Notes: generated by a model from the letters alone, not told the origin. Shown: positions 1-9,384, counted from the stretch's first letter. The stretch is 64,000 bases of DNA from Lachnospiraceae bacterium (GCA_017470985.1 JAFUXA010000006.1:1-64000); one strand, 5' to 3'. Numbers and translations: made by a program.

Positions 1-313
1 AGGAGAGCTGAATTGCGTACAGATATATTACAAATACATCGAATGTAACTATAACCTGTTTTATTACCGCCTTCAATTCCATATATCTATCTCGTCGGAT
101 AATATTCTTGTAAGCAGATGTTGCAAGAGCACATACAAGATAAATAATTGCCAATGAAATCCATCCTACCTCAAGGATTTGATGCCACCAGAATTCATAT
201 TCAATTTGTTGTCTAATATATATAGCCAAAGCATATGACAAAGTAACTGCTATTAAGTCCCCAATTAAGAAGTCAAAATGCTTTGCCCATGATTTTAATT
301 TCTTCGCATACAT
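1..313 (-). CDS. Envelope polysaccharide enzyme, N-terminal membrane part (partial)
   Basis: An open frame begins with ATG at 313-311 and runs off the left edge, giving about 104 residues without a stop. The protein starts MYAKKLKSWAKHFDF. It has a hydrophobic segment ending in ALAIYIRQQ and a second hydrophobic stretch around VGWISLAIIYLVCALA. A short helix with an arginine just after it is typical of the N-terminal membrane region of two families: undecaprenyl-phosphate sugar phosphotransferases and CapD/FlaA1-like nucleotide-sugar epimerases or dehydratases. The catalytic domain lies outside the window, so I cannot choose between them. A GGTGA-like ribosome site lies about 15 bases upstream, rather far away. 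Assignment to envelope polysaccharide synthesis is inference. Confidence 0.55.
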   Translation of the reverse strand, partial: MYAKKLKSWAKHFDFLIGDLIAVTLSYALAIYIRQQIEYEFWWHQILEVGWISLAIIYLVCALATSAYKNIIRRDRYMELKAVIKQVIVTFDVFVIYLYAIQLS

Positions 314-384
314 GTTTACATTATATCTCATTCACCTTAAAGATTCTATGATAATTTTGTGATAGTCCTATTAAGAAAAAATAA

Positions 385-407
385 AAAGCCACGGGGAACA
401 TGGCTTT
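385..407 (-). terminator. Terminator of the lipase gene
   Basis: The arms AAAGCCA and TGGCTTT enclose a 9-base loop. On the minus strand the stem is followed by TTATTTTTTC. It lies 42 bases after the lipase stop codon. Confidence 0.8.
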
Positions 408-448
408 CTATTATCAGTGCTATACGCACTATTATTCAATTGCATCCA

Positions 449-1387
449 TTAATCAGTTACTACAACTGGTGAATGATAGAACTCAGTTGTTGCAAAATTA
501 AGAACAAGCTGTCTACCAGCATTCTTCTCTCCACAAGGATCATAAGCACCCCAAACTGATCCACGCTGATAGCTGAATCTATGGGCTGCAAAACTCAAAT
601 CCAATACTGAATATCCACCATTTTCTCTATTTAATCCAGCTGCCTGCCAGAAAATATTGAGAAATGTTGAAACTGATAAATAAGGTACCACATCTGATGT
701 ATCTCCAAGACGCTTAACCATACCCTCACGGCTTAATCCATCAATAAGTGGAGAACCAAATGTTACTGTATTCATAAAATTGTATTCTCTCTTCAAATCC
801 TTGTCAGCTGCAACCTGCTGAGCAACCATTCCACCAAGAGAATGACCTGTAATAATCAAATTAGAACCTGCAGGAACATTCGCTCTGATTGTTGCCTTGA
901 TATTTCTAACATATTGATTATCAAATTCAAATCCTGATAATAAATCAGTCCACCAATCAGTTGTCTGATTCTCTGCATCAGTATCTGTACCAGATAAGCA
1001 TACCAAGTATACATCCTCTGTCTTCCACCAGAACCAGTTCTTATATCTAAGCTGGCCTCGTGTAATAGAAATAGGACCATTGCTTCCAACCTTTGAATAT
1101 CCAAGCTGTACCAAAGCAGCTACCTGATTAGCCTCAGTATAGGTAACAGTCTTTCTTCCAATAACATCTGCTGCAGCCTGTGCAATCGCCAATGTACTTT
1201 CATCACTGGCATGGCATGCTACATTATAATATTCTCTAAGGTTACGACGCATCTCCCCCATGCTTTCTTCATCCACAGTACCATTGTCTGAGATATCAAG
1301 AGATGTCTCATTTGCTGCAAATGCTGTCATAGAAAACAACATGCAAAGTACCATAGAAAGCGCAATAAATCTGGTTACCTTCTTCAT
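449..1387 (-). CDS. Secreted class 3 lipase-like hydrolase
   Basis: 312 residues. The start MKKVTRFIALSMVLCMLF continues into a hydrophobic core ending AFAAN, a standard Sec signal peptide, so the enzyme is probably exported. The alpha/beta-hydrolase nucleophile elbow GHSLGG is near residue 181 and is followed by VTFGSPLID. The pattern GDTSDVVPYL and then AAHRFSYQRG near residue 268 matches the acid and histidine of the fungal-type (class 3) lipase triad. Family knowledge suggests a triacylglycerol or other carboxyl-ester substrate, but the true substrate cannot be read from the sequence. It appears to be monocistronic, with its own terminator downstream. A GGGGGT ribosome site precedes the ATG by 11 bases. 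Confidence 0.85.
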   Translation of the reverse strand: MKKVTRFIALSMVLCMLFSMTAFAANETSLDISDNGTVDEESMGEMRRNLREYYNVACHASDESTLAIAQAAADVIGRKTVTYTEANQVAALVQLGYSKVGSNGPISITRGQLRYKNWFWWKTEDVYLVCLSGTDTDAENQTTDWWTDLLSGFEFDNQYVRNIKATIRANVPAGSNLIITGHSLGGMVAQQVAADKDLKREYNFMNTVTFGSPLIDGLSREGMVKRLGDTSDVVPYLSVSTFLNIFWQAAGLNRENGGYSVLDLSFAAHRFSYQRGSVWGAYDPCGEKNAGRQLVLNFATTEFYHSPVVVTD

Positions 1388-1528
1388 TATTAAATTTTAC
1401 CCCCTTAAAATAAAAACACAATCACCTCTGTCTCTATCCCCTCTGAGACATAGTATCTAAATCCATTTTATTATCTCGTGAAATATGTCGCAAGTGTTTC
1501 GTAAGTTTCGCTTGTATTCTTTTTGTAT

Positions 1529-2581
1529 TTACTTAAGAAAGCCTCTAACCTTGTCATATATAATGGCACTCACAAGGGAAACAACCACCAATACAATAGG
1601 TGTAATCATAAACCATGTATTATCAGGAACATGAGCATTCATATCATTTCTATAGAAAATATGTACCAGCCACATTACTGTGGAATATTTGCCCAGATAA
1701 GCAAACACCTTCTTGCATCCAGGAATCTTGAATATCACAAATATACACAGGAAAATATTAATTAGTGGAACTACAATATAATGATATTCCCAGAATATCT
1801 TTCTTGATAGCAACAGGTTATTGTGGATAGAAAGCACAAAGAAAGCTATAAGCACCACTGCTGTTGCCACCTTGGCCAAGCTGCTCTTGTAGAATTTCCT
1901 GTAAAATTTACCAAACCAATCCGCATGGCAGGCAACCATTCCCACAACAAACACTTCCAGATACACATAGATACTAGTCTGTCCGAAGTATTCCAGTTTC
2001 AGAATTCTAGGAAGAACTATAAGCACACCTATTACAAATACTGAACCAAATTGATTCAGAAGCTTGTAAAATGCAGGTGCTACAATCATAAATATAATAG
2101 CAGCGCTAATATACCACCAGGCTCCATTTAAACTACGGGTATCAAGAAGCTTCGACAGGCCAAATATGTCCGCAGCAATAGAAATCACAATTTCAGATAC
2201 TGACTTACCATATTTTGAGAAAAATTCCTCACCTGTAATCAAAGCCTTGATTGCAAAGTATACATATGAAATAGCAGCCACAGTGCAAAAGGTTGTCATA
2301 ACCTTCTTCAGCCTGTTCCAAATCCATTTGGAATCACCTTCTATAACTGCAGAATTCATATAACTTATATACAATCCATAACCTGATACAAAGGCAAATA
2401 TAGCAACACAAACCTTGGCATAGATTCCAACATTTAACACACTCTCCATGTCAAAGGGATAGAAATTCAGATTCAGATAATCAAACAAACCGGTCTCATG
2501 ATAGCAATGATGAAATATCATCCACAAAATGGCTACTCCCTTTAATGCAGTTGATTCCTCTTTTGATAAATATCTATTCAT
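1529..2581 (-). CDS. Acyltransferase family 3 membrane protein
   Basis: 350 residues with about ten hydrophobic segments. The N-terminus reads KGVAILWMIFHHCYHETG. A conserved histidine in the first helix followed by a second charged region is the hallmark of the OafA/YrhL-type acyltransferase 3 family. These inner-membrane enzymes move acetyl or similar groups onto extracytoplasmic sugars such as exopolysaccharide, teichoic acid or peptidoglycan. The length fits the family, and no extracytoplasmic SGNH domain is attached. It is single, separated by about 140 bases from the lipase and 160 from nfnB. The sugar acceptor is unknown. Confidence 0.8.
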   Translation of the reverse strand: MNRYLSKEESTALKGVAILWMIFHHCYHETGLFDYLNLNFYPFDMESVLNVGIYAKVCVAIFAFVSGYGLYISYMNSAVIEGDSKWIWNRLKKVMTTFCTVAAISYVYFAIKALITGEEFFSKYGKSVSEIVISIAADIFGLSKLLDTRSLNGAWWYISAAIIFMIVAPAFYKLLNQFGSVFVIGVLIVLPRILKLEYFGQTSIYVYLEVFVVGMVACHADWFGKFYRKFYKSSLAKVATAVVLIAFFVLSIHNNLLLSRKIFWEYHYIVVPLINIFLCIFVIFKIPGCKKVFAYLGKYSTVMWLVHIFYRNDMNAHVPDNTWFMITPIVLVVVSLVSAIIYDKVRGFLK

Positions 2582-2741
2582 AAATTACTTCCTCTAAGCA
2601 AAAATATTCTAACTTTGCATATTATAACATAAGACATTTATAAATATCCTCCAAAAAGGGTATAAAAATAGGAAATGCAAAGCCATTTCCCATAAAAATG
2701 GCGCTGATATAGTATGTATACCAGCGCCATCCATAACTAAA

Positions 2742-4133
2742 TTATTTATTCATGAAATATTCGTGAATACCAGCTGCTGCAGCCTTACCTGCACCCATTG
2801 CAAGAATAACTGTAGCCGCACCTGTAACAGCATCTCCACCTGCATAAACTGCAGTCTTGGTAGTTGCACCATTTTCCTCAGCAACAATACAACCGCGTCT
2901 ATTGGTCTCAATACCCTTTGTAGTGCTTGAGATAAGTGGATTTGGAGATGTTCCAAGAGACATGATAACTGTGTCAGCCTCAATCTCATACTCTGAACCT
3001 GGAATCTCAACAGGACTTCTACGACCAGACTCATCTGGCTCACCAAGTTCCATCTTGATAACTTTGATACCTGATACCCATCCGTTCTCATCCACAAGGA
3101 TCTCAGTAGGATTCTGAAGTAAATCGAAGATTACTCCCTCTTCCTTTGCATGATGTACTTCTTCTGCTCTTGCAGGAAGTTCAGCCTCACCACGACGATA
3201 TACAACATGAACCTCAGCTCCAAGACGAAGTGCAGTTCTGGCAGCATCCATAGCAACATTTCCACCACCTACAACTACTACCTTCTTACCTCTTGAAATA
3301 GGTGTATCATAACCTTCCTGATATGCTTTCATAAGGTTATTTCTTGTAAGAAACTCATTGGCAGAGAAGACTCCGTTAGCCTGCTCTCCTGGGATTCCCA
3401 TAAATCTAGGAAGACCGGCACCTGATCCGATAAATACAGCCTCAAAGCCTTCCTCTTCCATTAATTTATCAATTGTAATTGTCTTTCCAATAATTACATT
3501 GGTCTCAATCTTAACACCGAGAGATTTTACATTTTCAACTTCAGCAGCTACAACCTTGGTCTTTGGCAATCTGAATTCAGGAATACCATATACTAATACA
3601 CCACCTGCTTCGTGAAGTGCTTCAAAGATTGTCACATCATAGCCAAGCTTTGCCAAATCTCCAGCACATGTAAGACCTGCAGGACCTGAACCAACTACAG
3701 CCACCTTATGACCGTTCTTCTCCTCAGCTCCCTGTGGCTTTATTCCATTCTCTCTAGCCCAGTCTGCTGTAAATCTCTCAAGCTTACCAATGGATACTGG
3801 CTCACCCTTGATACCACGGATACATTTACCCTCACACTGACTCTCCTGTGGACATACACGACCACATACAGCAGGAAGAGCTGATGACTCACTGATAATG
3901 CTATATGCCTTCTCAATATTTCCATCCTTTACCTGCTCAATAAATGCTGGAATATTTATTGAAACAGGACAGCCTTTTACACACTGTGCATTCTTACAAT
4001 TTAAACAACGAGTTGCCTCGTCCATAGCCTCTTCTTTTGAATATCCAAGGCATACTTCGTCAAAATTCTTTGCGCGAACCAATGGATCTTGTTCGCTAAC
4101 AGGTACTCTAACCAACACATCTACATTAGCCAT
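2742..4133 (-). CDS. nfnB: NADPH-binding large subunit of NfnAB (GltA-like)
   Basis: 463 residues, homologous to the small subunit of NADPH glutamate synthase (GltA/GltD type). The N-terminal cysteine clusters CLNCKNAQCVKGCP and CGRVCPQESQCEGKC bind 4Fe-4S centres. The nucleotide motifs GSGPAGLTCAGDLA (about residue 148) and GGGNVAMDAARTA (about 291) bind FAD and NADPH, and a GDAVTGAATVILAMG motif closes the FAD site. The length matches NfnB of clostridia, and its start codon overlaps the stop of the adjacent flavoprotein by one base. That pairing indicates the NADH-dependent reduced ferredoxin:NADP oxidoreductase, which balances ferredoxin, NADH and NADPH in fermentation, rather than glutamate synthase. 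No large glutamate synthase gene is nearby. It may be annotated simply as gltA. Confidence 0.88.
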   Translation of the reverse strand: MANVDVLVRVPVSEQDPLVRAKNFDEVCLGYSKEEAMDEATRCLNCKNAQCVKGCPVSINIPAFIEQVKDGNIEKAYSIISESSALPAVCGRVCPQESQCEGKCIRGIKGEPVSIGKLERFTADWARENGIKPQGAEEKNGHKVAVVGSGPAGLTCAGDLAKLGYDVTIFEALHEAGGVLVYGIPEFRLPKTKVVAAEVENVKSLGVKIETNVIIGKTITIDKLMEEEGFEAVFIGSGAGLPRFMGIPGEQANGVFSANEFLTRNNLMKAYQEGYDTPISRGKKVVVVGGGNVAMDAARTALRLGAEVHVVYRRGEAELPARAEEVHHAKEEGVIFDLLQNPTEILVDENGWVSGIKVIKMELGEPDESGRRSPVEIPGSEYEIEADTVIMSLGTSPNPLISSTTKGIETNRRGCIVAEENGATTKTAVYAGGDAVTGAATVILAMGAGKAAAAGIHEYFMNK

Positions 4134-5023
4134 TATTTGTCACCTCCACAATGTCCGCATCCGCCGTGATGAGTATCTCCCTCTTCAAGGGCCAACTTAG
4201 CACGACCTTCCTCAGTCTTGTACTGAGCCTGTCTAGCCATAGCCTGATCAAAATCAACCAGATGACCATCAAACTCAGGTCCATCTACACAAGCAAACTT
4301 CACTTCATCGCCAACTACAAGACGACAAGCACCACACATTCCAGTACCATCAACCATAATTGGGTTCATTGATACTACTGTAGGTATCTCAAGTTCCTTG
4401 GTAAGCTTACATACGAACTTCATCATAATCATAGGTCCAATAGCTACGCAATGATCAAAAGTCTGTCCTGCATCAACCAATGCCTGCAACTGGTTAGTTC
4501 CCATTCCATGGAATCCATAACTTCCATCATCTGTTGTTACACAAAGCTGTGTTGCAACCTTTTCCATCTTGTCTACAAAGAACAATAAGTCTTTAGTTCG
4601 AGAACCCATAATTACTGTTGTATCTACTCCATGCTCCTTCAACCACTTAACCTGTGGGTAAACTGGTGCAGTACCTACACCACCTGCAATAAATACAATC
4701 TTCTTCTTCTTGGTCTCTTCCAAATTCTCTTCTTCGCACAATTCAGAAGGGAGACCGAGAGGTCCCACGAAATCTTCAAAGCTATCTCCTGCTTTAAGCT
4801 CTGCCATTCTCATTGTAGAAGCACCTACTGTCTGGAATACAATAGTAATTGTGCCTGCTTCTCTATCATAATCACAAATTGTAAGTGGAATTCTCTCTCC
4901 CACTCCATCAATCTTGACAATGACAAACTGTCCTGGAAGACAAGATGCTGCAACTCTAGGAGCCTTGACATCCATGAGATAAATCTTGTCGGCCAACTGT
5001 TCTGCCTTTAGTATTGAATACAT
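4133..5023 (-). CDS. nfnA: NfnA-like flavoprotein subunit (sulfide dehydrogenase/PyrK-like)
   Basis: 296 residues. It is a ferredoxin-NADP reductase fold with an FAD motif around ERIPLTICDYD, an NAD-binding motif GGVGTAPVYPQVKWL near residue 114, and a C-terminal 2Fe-2S cysteine set (MCGACRLVVGDEVKFAC) near residue 231. The tail THHGGCGHCGGDK adds two further cysteines. The order nfnA then nfnB with a TAATG junction indicates translational coupling. Family members combine with NfnB to bifurcate electrons from NADPH to NAD and ferredoxin in the cytoplasm. The AAAGGAGGA ribosome site before ATG 5023 is strong, and a promoter is proposed at 5142-5170. The paralogue annotated as sulfide dehydrogenase subunit beta is the main alternative name. 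Confidence 0.87.
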   Translation of the reverse strand: MYSILKAEQLADKIYLMDVKAPRVAASCLPGQFVIVKIDGVGERIPLTICDYDREAGTITIVFQTVGASTMRMAELKAGDSFEDFVGPLGLPSELCEEENLEETKKKKIVFIAGGVGTAPVYPQVKWLKEHGVDTTVIMGSRTKDLLFFVDKMEKVATQLCVTTDDGSYGFHGMGTNQLQALVDAGQTFDHCVAIGPMIMMKFVCKLTKELEIPTVVSMNPIMVDGTGMCGACRLVVGDEVKFACVDGPEFDGHLVDFDQAMARQAQYKTEEGRAKLALEEGDTHHGGCGHCGGDK

Positions 5024-5141
5024 AAACCATCCTCCTTTGGTTTTTTGTCGATATTTAGGATTCCATTTATTCGTAAACTATTAGTAAACTTCTAAATAAT
5101 ATTTAAACTAACTATATGACGGAATCTAAACGCATAATTAA

Positions 5142-5170
5142 ATGATATTTGTTTTTACCTGCATAGTCAA
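5142..5170 (-). promoter_or_regulatory. Predicted nfnAB promoter
   Basis: On the minus strand TTGACT and TATCAT are separated by 17 bases. The leader to nfnA is about 115 bases. The rest of the 359-base gap 5024-5382 holds only A/T-rich sequence and the terminator at 5328-5366; I see no other gene or RNA in it. Confidence 0.5.
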
Positions 5171-5327
5171 ACTATTTTCCACTTAAAAATAGCCAAATAT
5201 TTTCAAAAAATCTCCATGATGTTTTATCAGAGTAAACAACTAAAGTTGTCAATTTTTTAACATCTATATCAAAACACGATTTTATGCCTCCAAATCAATC
5301 AATCTGCAGGTTTTGCAACATAAAAAA

Positions 5328-5366
5328 AGCAGAAATCTCCAACAAAAAATGTCAGAAATATCTGCT
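5328..5366 (-). terminator. Terminator of the argS-cobW gene string
   Basis: A 12-base imperfect stem (AGCAGA...TCTGCT, two mismatches) is followed on the minus strand by seven T. It lies 17 bases after the stop of the CobW-YcgQ fusion gene. Confidence 0.75.
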
Positions 5367-5382
5367 CTATTATGAAATCATT

Positions 5383-6339
5383 TTAACTAAAATAAACCAA
5401 CTCATCCTCTGGTTTTTCTGCCGGCTTCATCTCAATAGGATAAAGCACTGGTCCTTTGCCCTTATACTCTCTGGCAAATTCCACCTTCACCTTGGCAGTA
5501 ATATCAACCCAGCTACGATGAGCAGGAGCTTCATCCACTCCCACCTTACACATCATGCCGAGAAATTGAATATCTTCCACACAACATGTCATAGCAAATC
5601 TACCAGGAACAACAACGCCTCTCTTTAATTTACCCTTACTATCCTGTGGATTGTAAATCAAACCAAGAAAATGCACTGTCTTGCCATCATATTTCTTAGG
5701 ATGATCCATTACATCCATAAACCAAAGCGCATAATCTGCATCTGTTATTTCAATAACATCGGCATCCAAATCAAATGGCAATTCTTCTTCTCTATTGTCT
5801 ATAGTTCCATCCTTGCGCTCATATACTATCTGAGCAGGACGATTTACTGTCTTGATTGTAGCTCTATACTTTGCTCGAGGTGTGTCGTCATCACATCTGT
5901 TAAATATTACAACCTCAGCCTTAAAGAACTGCTCCTGCATCATTGCTCTCATATTGAGCATATACATGTCAAATGTTGTAGCATCAATTGTACACAAAGA
6001 CTGGACAACAACCCAATCCTTTGGTGCATCTATTTCATACAGATTTCCCACATCCCATGTTCCATTATATTCTATAAATACGGAATCTGGTTTATATGTA
6101 TCATTTAATTCTGCCAATTTGGCCGGTGTGAATTCCTCTTCATCTTCAAGATAAACCACTTCTACGTTAGCTTTCTTCAGCTTATCCATATCATATTCCA
6201 CATCGCCATCTTCACAACAGATAATCAATATCTTCTCATTGTCTTCTCCAAATCCATTTTCCAGAAGAGTCTCTTCTATAAGAGTCGTCTTGCCACTGTC
6301 CATGAATCCGGTAAAGACATAAACTGGAATCTCAGCCAT
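5383..6339 (-). CDS. CobW-type GTPase fused to a YcgQ/TIGR03943-like domain
   Basis: 318 residues from the ATG at 6339, chosen because GGAGGATAT lies directly before it. An earlier in-frame ATG at 6369 lacks such a site. The N-terminal half is a CobW/HypB/UreG-type GTPase with P-loop GFMDSGKTTL. The usual CxCC metal motif is changed: ILIICCEDGDVEYD stands near that place. The C-terminal third, from about residue 203, resembles the OB-like part of Bacillus YcgQ (TIGR03943/DUF1980): HPKKYDGKTVHFLGLIYN, then RFAMTCCVEDIQFLG, and a closing IEMKPAEKPEDELVYF. CobW GTPases are metallochaperones, often for zinc. YcgQ/YcgR form a membrane system of uncertain role that is often found near them. The fusion suggests a metal-delivery function linked to the neighbouring His-rich GTPase. 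The metal and client are unknown. Confidence 0.8.
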   Translation of the reverse strand: MAEIPVYVFTGFMDSGKTTLIEETLLENGFGEDNEKILIICCEDGDVEYDMDKLKKANVEVVYLEDEEEFTPAKLAELNDTYKPDSVFIEYNGTWDVGNLYEIDAPKDWVVVQSLCTIDATTFDMYMLNMRAMMQEQFFKAEVVIFNRCDDDTPRAKYRATIKTVNRPAQIVYERKDGTIDNREEELPFDLDADVIEITDADYALWFMDVMDHPKKYDGKTVHFLGLIYNPQDSKGKLKRGVVVPGRFAMTCCVEDIQFLGMMCKVGVDEAPAHRSWVDITAKVKVEFAREYKGKGPVLYPIEMKPAEKPEDELVYFS

Positions 6340-6394
6340 TATATATCCTCCAAAATCAACAAGGCCCATAAGGCCTTGTCATAAAACTCACTAA

Positions 6395-7513
6395 TTAGTT
6401 CAATCCAAATAATTCTTCAAGCTGATGCTCATCAATATCAGGACCAATTACTACAAGTCTACCAGTGTAATCAGGCTCACCCTGTCTGATTTCATACTCG
6501 CCGTCAACCAGATCAAAATAAATCCATGTTCCATCCGTAGATGGAACCATACCCTTGGCTCTTAAGATATCACCATATTCATCGGTCTCAACAAATGCCT
6601 TGAGAGCATTTTCAATAGTAGCCTTCTCAAATACATGTGGAGTCTCCTTGCCCCAGCTTGTAAATACATCATCTGCATGATGATGATCATGGTCATGGCA
6701 TCCACAGGTACAATTCTCATCATGTTCATGATGGTGATGATGCTCGTGCTCATCGTGGTCATGGTGATGTTCATGCTCGTCATGGTCATGGTGATGGTCA
6801 TGCTCATCATGGTCATGGTGATGGTCATGCTCATCATGGTCATGATGATGATGGTGTTCATGCTCGAGCTCTTCCTCATGATGCTTAGCCTCAGCCATCA
6901 ATTTATATTCCAGATTATCCTGACCTTCAATAACTTTGAGAATATTCTCTCCTGCCAACTTGTCCCAGGCTGTTGTAATAATAGCAGCCTTTGGATTAAG
7001 TTCCTGAATCTTCTTCACGCAGAATTCCAACTGATCTGATGTAGCCTTCTGTGTTCTAGACAATACAACAGTTGTAGCATATTCAATCTGATTGTTGAAG
7101 AATTCACCAAAAGCTTTCATCTGCTTAGATGCCTTCAATGCATTGACAACTGTAACAAGTGCATTGACTTTCACATCATGTGACTCTTCCAAATCAATAA
7201 CAGATGTCATAACATCACTAAGCTTACCTACTCCAGATGGCTCAATAATAATTCTATCAGGATGATATGTGTCCAATACTTCCTGTAAATTCTTGGCGAA
7301 ATCTCCTACCAAAGTACAGCAGATGCATCCAGAATTCAGCTCGGAAATTGTAATCCCGGCATCCTTTAAAAATCCGCCGTCAATGCCAACTTCACCAAAC
7401 TCATTTTCAATAAGAACAACATTTTCACCTTTATATACTTCATCAATCATCTTCTTGATAAATGTTGTTTTTCCAGCTCCTAAAAACCCTGATATAATAT
7501 CTACTTTTGTCAT
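6395..7513 (-). CDS. CobW-family GTPase with His-rich metal-binding repeat
   Basis: 372 residues. It has P-loop GFLGAGKTTFIKK (residues 9-21), the metal motif GCICCTL (CxCC at 63-66) and EPSGVGKL as switch region. A C-terminal CobW_C domain begins near residue 295 and ends VVIGPDIDEHQLEELF. Between the two domains, residues 211-280 are mostly His, Asp and Glu, with four perfectly spaced nine-residue repeats of the type HDHDEHDHH and a CTCGCHDHDHHH cluster. This is the architecture of zinc metallochaperones (ZNG1/ZagA/YciC-type), with the His-rich loop as metal store or sensor. It lies 24 bases after argS and 55 before the CobW-YcgQ fusion, so the three are probably co-transcribed. Zinc is the best guess; nickel or cobalt cannot be excluded. 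No Zur-type operator was recognised. Confidence 0.88.
   Translation of the reverse strand: MTKVDIISGFLGAGKTTFIKKMIDEVYKGENVVLIENEFGEVGIDGGFLKDAGITISELNSGCICCTLVGDFAKNLQEVLDTYHPDRIIIEPSGVGKLSDVMTSVIDLEESHDVKVNALVTVVNALKASKQMKAFGEFFNNQIEYATTVVLSRTQKATSDQLEFCVKKIQELNPKAAIITTAWDKLAGENILKVIEGQDNLEYKLMAEAKHHEEELEHEHHHHHDHDEHDHHHDHDEHDHHHDHDEHEHHHDHDEHEHHHHHEHDENCTCGCHDHDHHHADDVFTSWGKETPHVFEKATIENALKAFVETDEYGDILRAKGMVPSTDGTWIYFDLVDGEYEIRQGEPDYTGRLVVIGPDIDEHQLEELFGLN
6737..6844 (-). repeat. Four tandem 27-bp repeats encoding HDHDE(H)-type units
   Basis: Residues 224-259 of the His-rich GTPase consist of four nine-residue units (HDHDEHDHH twice, HDHDEHEHH twice). They are encoded by near-identical 27-bp units. 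Copy number may vary between strains by slippage. Confidence 0.85.
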
Positions 7514-7537
7514 GATATATTCCTTCTTTCTAAATAA

Positions 7538-9304
7538 TTACATTCTCTCAGGTGCCTCAAAACCTAACAAGTCAATACATACTTCAAGAGTCTGTTTTGT
7601 TAACTGTAACAATTTAATATAACCAGCCTGCTTCTTCTCATCCTCCTCACCGAGAATCTTGGTCTCGTGATAGAACTTGTTAAATGCATTGGCCAATTCA
7701 TAAATATATGCACATATCTTATGAGGCGCTGTCTCCTCATATGCATTTCTAATAGAAGTGTTGAAACGGGCAAGTTCCAACATGAGAGCCTTCTGACTCT
7801 CTGTCTCAGGTGCTCCAATTGCTCCTGCTTCAACAGACTTACCACTCTGAGCATATTTTGCCAGAATAGATTTCATTCTAACAATTGTATAGAGGATATA
7901 TGGTCCAGTATTTCCCTCAAATGATGTAAATCTGTCAATATCAAAGATATAATCCTTGGAAGCCTGATTAGACAAGTCACCATATTTAATAGCTGCAAGA
8001 GCAACTGTCTTGGAAGTCTTCTCAGCTTCCTCCTGGCTCATGGTATCATTTTCCAAAATCTTAGAATACATCTTCTCATTAATATCAGAAATGAGATTTT
8101 CCAATCTCATAACGCCGCCATCTCTTGTTTTGAAAGGCTTACCATCCTTGCCATTCATAGTTCCAAAACCTACAAATTTTAATTCTGTAGAGTCTGGGAC
8201 AATGCCTGTTTTCTTAGCGCATCTAAATACCTGTACAAAATGTAACTCCTGACGCTTATCAACTACATAGATAACCTCATCAGGATGATAATCAGCCTCA
8301 CGCCATATAAGAGTTGCCAAATCAGTTGTATTATACAAAGCAGCTCCATCTGATTTCAAAATCATACATGGAGGAATCTCCTTGGTGTCAGATTCTTCAG
8401 CAACATCAACAACCAAAGCACCTTCGCTGACATATGCATATCCATCAGCCTTCATCTTCTCAACCATATCAGGAATATATGGATCAGCATCAGACTCGCC
8501 CTTCCACAAATCGAATGAAACCTTGAGATTCTCATAATTTCTCTTCAAATCTGTTACAGATACATCTAATATATGCTGTAGCAATGCTGTATATCCAGGA
8601 TTCCCATGCTGAAGTTCATAAGTTGCAGCCATAGCCTGCTCCTTGTATGCTTCATCCTCCTTGGACTTACCACTGGCAGTTGGATAGATTTCTTCCAACT
8701 CACTTATGGTAAATGGGGCTTCCTTTGGATATTCACCCTTATAATCAGGATCAAAATATACTAAATCAGGCTGGCGTTCTCTAAGCTCAGTAATAATCAA
8801 GCCCATCTGCAGACCCCAGTCTCCCAAATGAACATCACCAATAACTTCATTTCCCATGAATCTATTGATTCTCTTGATACTCTCTCCAATTACAGCAGAG
8901 CGTAAATGTCCTACATGAAGTGGCTTGGCAACATTTGGTCCGCCATAATCAATCATGATAGTCTTCTTCTGTTCTACTTCATCAAGTCCAAGTCTGTCAT
9001 CATCAAGCATCTTATTGTTGTAATCAGCCAGATACTCCTCTGATATTTTCATATTTAAAAATCCAGGATTGCAGGCTTCAACACTTGCAAACAATTTATT
9101 TCCCTGAAGTTTTTCACACACCTCATTGGCAATCATTATCGGAGCTTTATGAGCTTCCTTTGCACAAGCCAACGCACCATTACACTGATATTCACACAAA
9201 TCAGGTCTGTTGGAAATAGTTACATAGCCATATTTCTCGCCATAACCACACTCAACAAAAGCCTTGGTCACTTCATCTTTAATAACATTTATTAATTCTT
9301 GCAT
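7538..9304 (-). CDS. argS: Arginyl-tRNA synthetase
   Basis: 588 residues, a normal length for bacterial ArgS. The N-terminal arginyl-specific additional domain is followed by the class I signature HVGHLRSAVIGES (HIGH-type motif, about residue 132). The catalytic core contains LKSDGAALYNTTDLA and FGTMNGKDGKPFKTRDGG, the latter replacing a KMSKS. The C-terminal DALR anticodon-binding domain ends CIDLLGFEAPERM. It charges tRNA-Arg in the cytoplasm. AGGAGA precedes the ATG by 7 bases. A promoter is proposed at 9357-9384, and both CobW genes follow closely, so argS probably heads that transcript. Confidence 0.96.
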   Translation of the reverse strand: MQELINVIKDEVTKAFVECGYGEKYGYVTISNRPDLCEYQCNGALACAKEAHKAPIMIANEVCEKLQGNKLFASVEACNPGFLNMKISEEYLADYNNKMLDDDRLGLDEVEQKKTIMIDYGGPNVAKPLHVGHLRSAVIGESIKRINRFMGNEVIGDVHLGDWGLQMGLIITELRERQPDLVYFDPDYKGEYPKEAPFTISELEEIYPTASGKSKEDEAYKEQAMAATYELQHGNPGYTALLQHILDVSVTDLKRNYENLKVSFDLWKGESDADPYIPDMVEKMKADGYAYVSEGALVVDVAEESDTKEIPPCMILKSDGAALYNTTDLATLIWREADYHPDEVIYVVDKRQELHFVQVFRCAKKTGIVPDSTELKFVGFGTMNGKDGKPFKTRDGGVMRLENLISDINEKMYSKILENDTMSQEEAEKTSKTVALAAIKYGDLSNQASKDYIFDIDRFTSFEGNTGPYILYTIVRMKSILAKYAQSGKSVEAGAIGAPETESQKALMLELARFNTSIRNAYEETAPHKICAYIYELANAFNKFYHETKILGEEDEKKQAGYIKLLQLTKQTLEVCIDLLGFEAPERM

Positions 9305-9356
9305 CGTTCTCTCCTATTTATATATAAGAAATAAAGCATAAAATATGCCAATTGCC

Positions 9357-9384
9357 ATTTTAACATATAGAATAAATTTAGCAA
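9357..9384 (-). promoter_or_regulatory. Predicted argS promoter
   Basis: TTGCTA and TAAAAT on the minus strand are separated by 16 bases, about 50 bases upstream of the argS start. No T-box or other leader fits in this short gap. Confidence 0.4.

Noticed and set aside
6737-6844. Regular 27-bp repeats that could look like a CRISPR array
   Set aside because: The repeats are contiguous without unique spacers, keep the reading frame and encode His/Asp units of the CobW protein.
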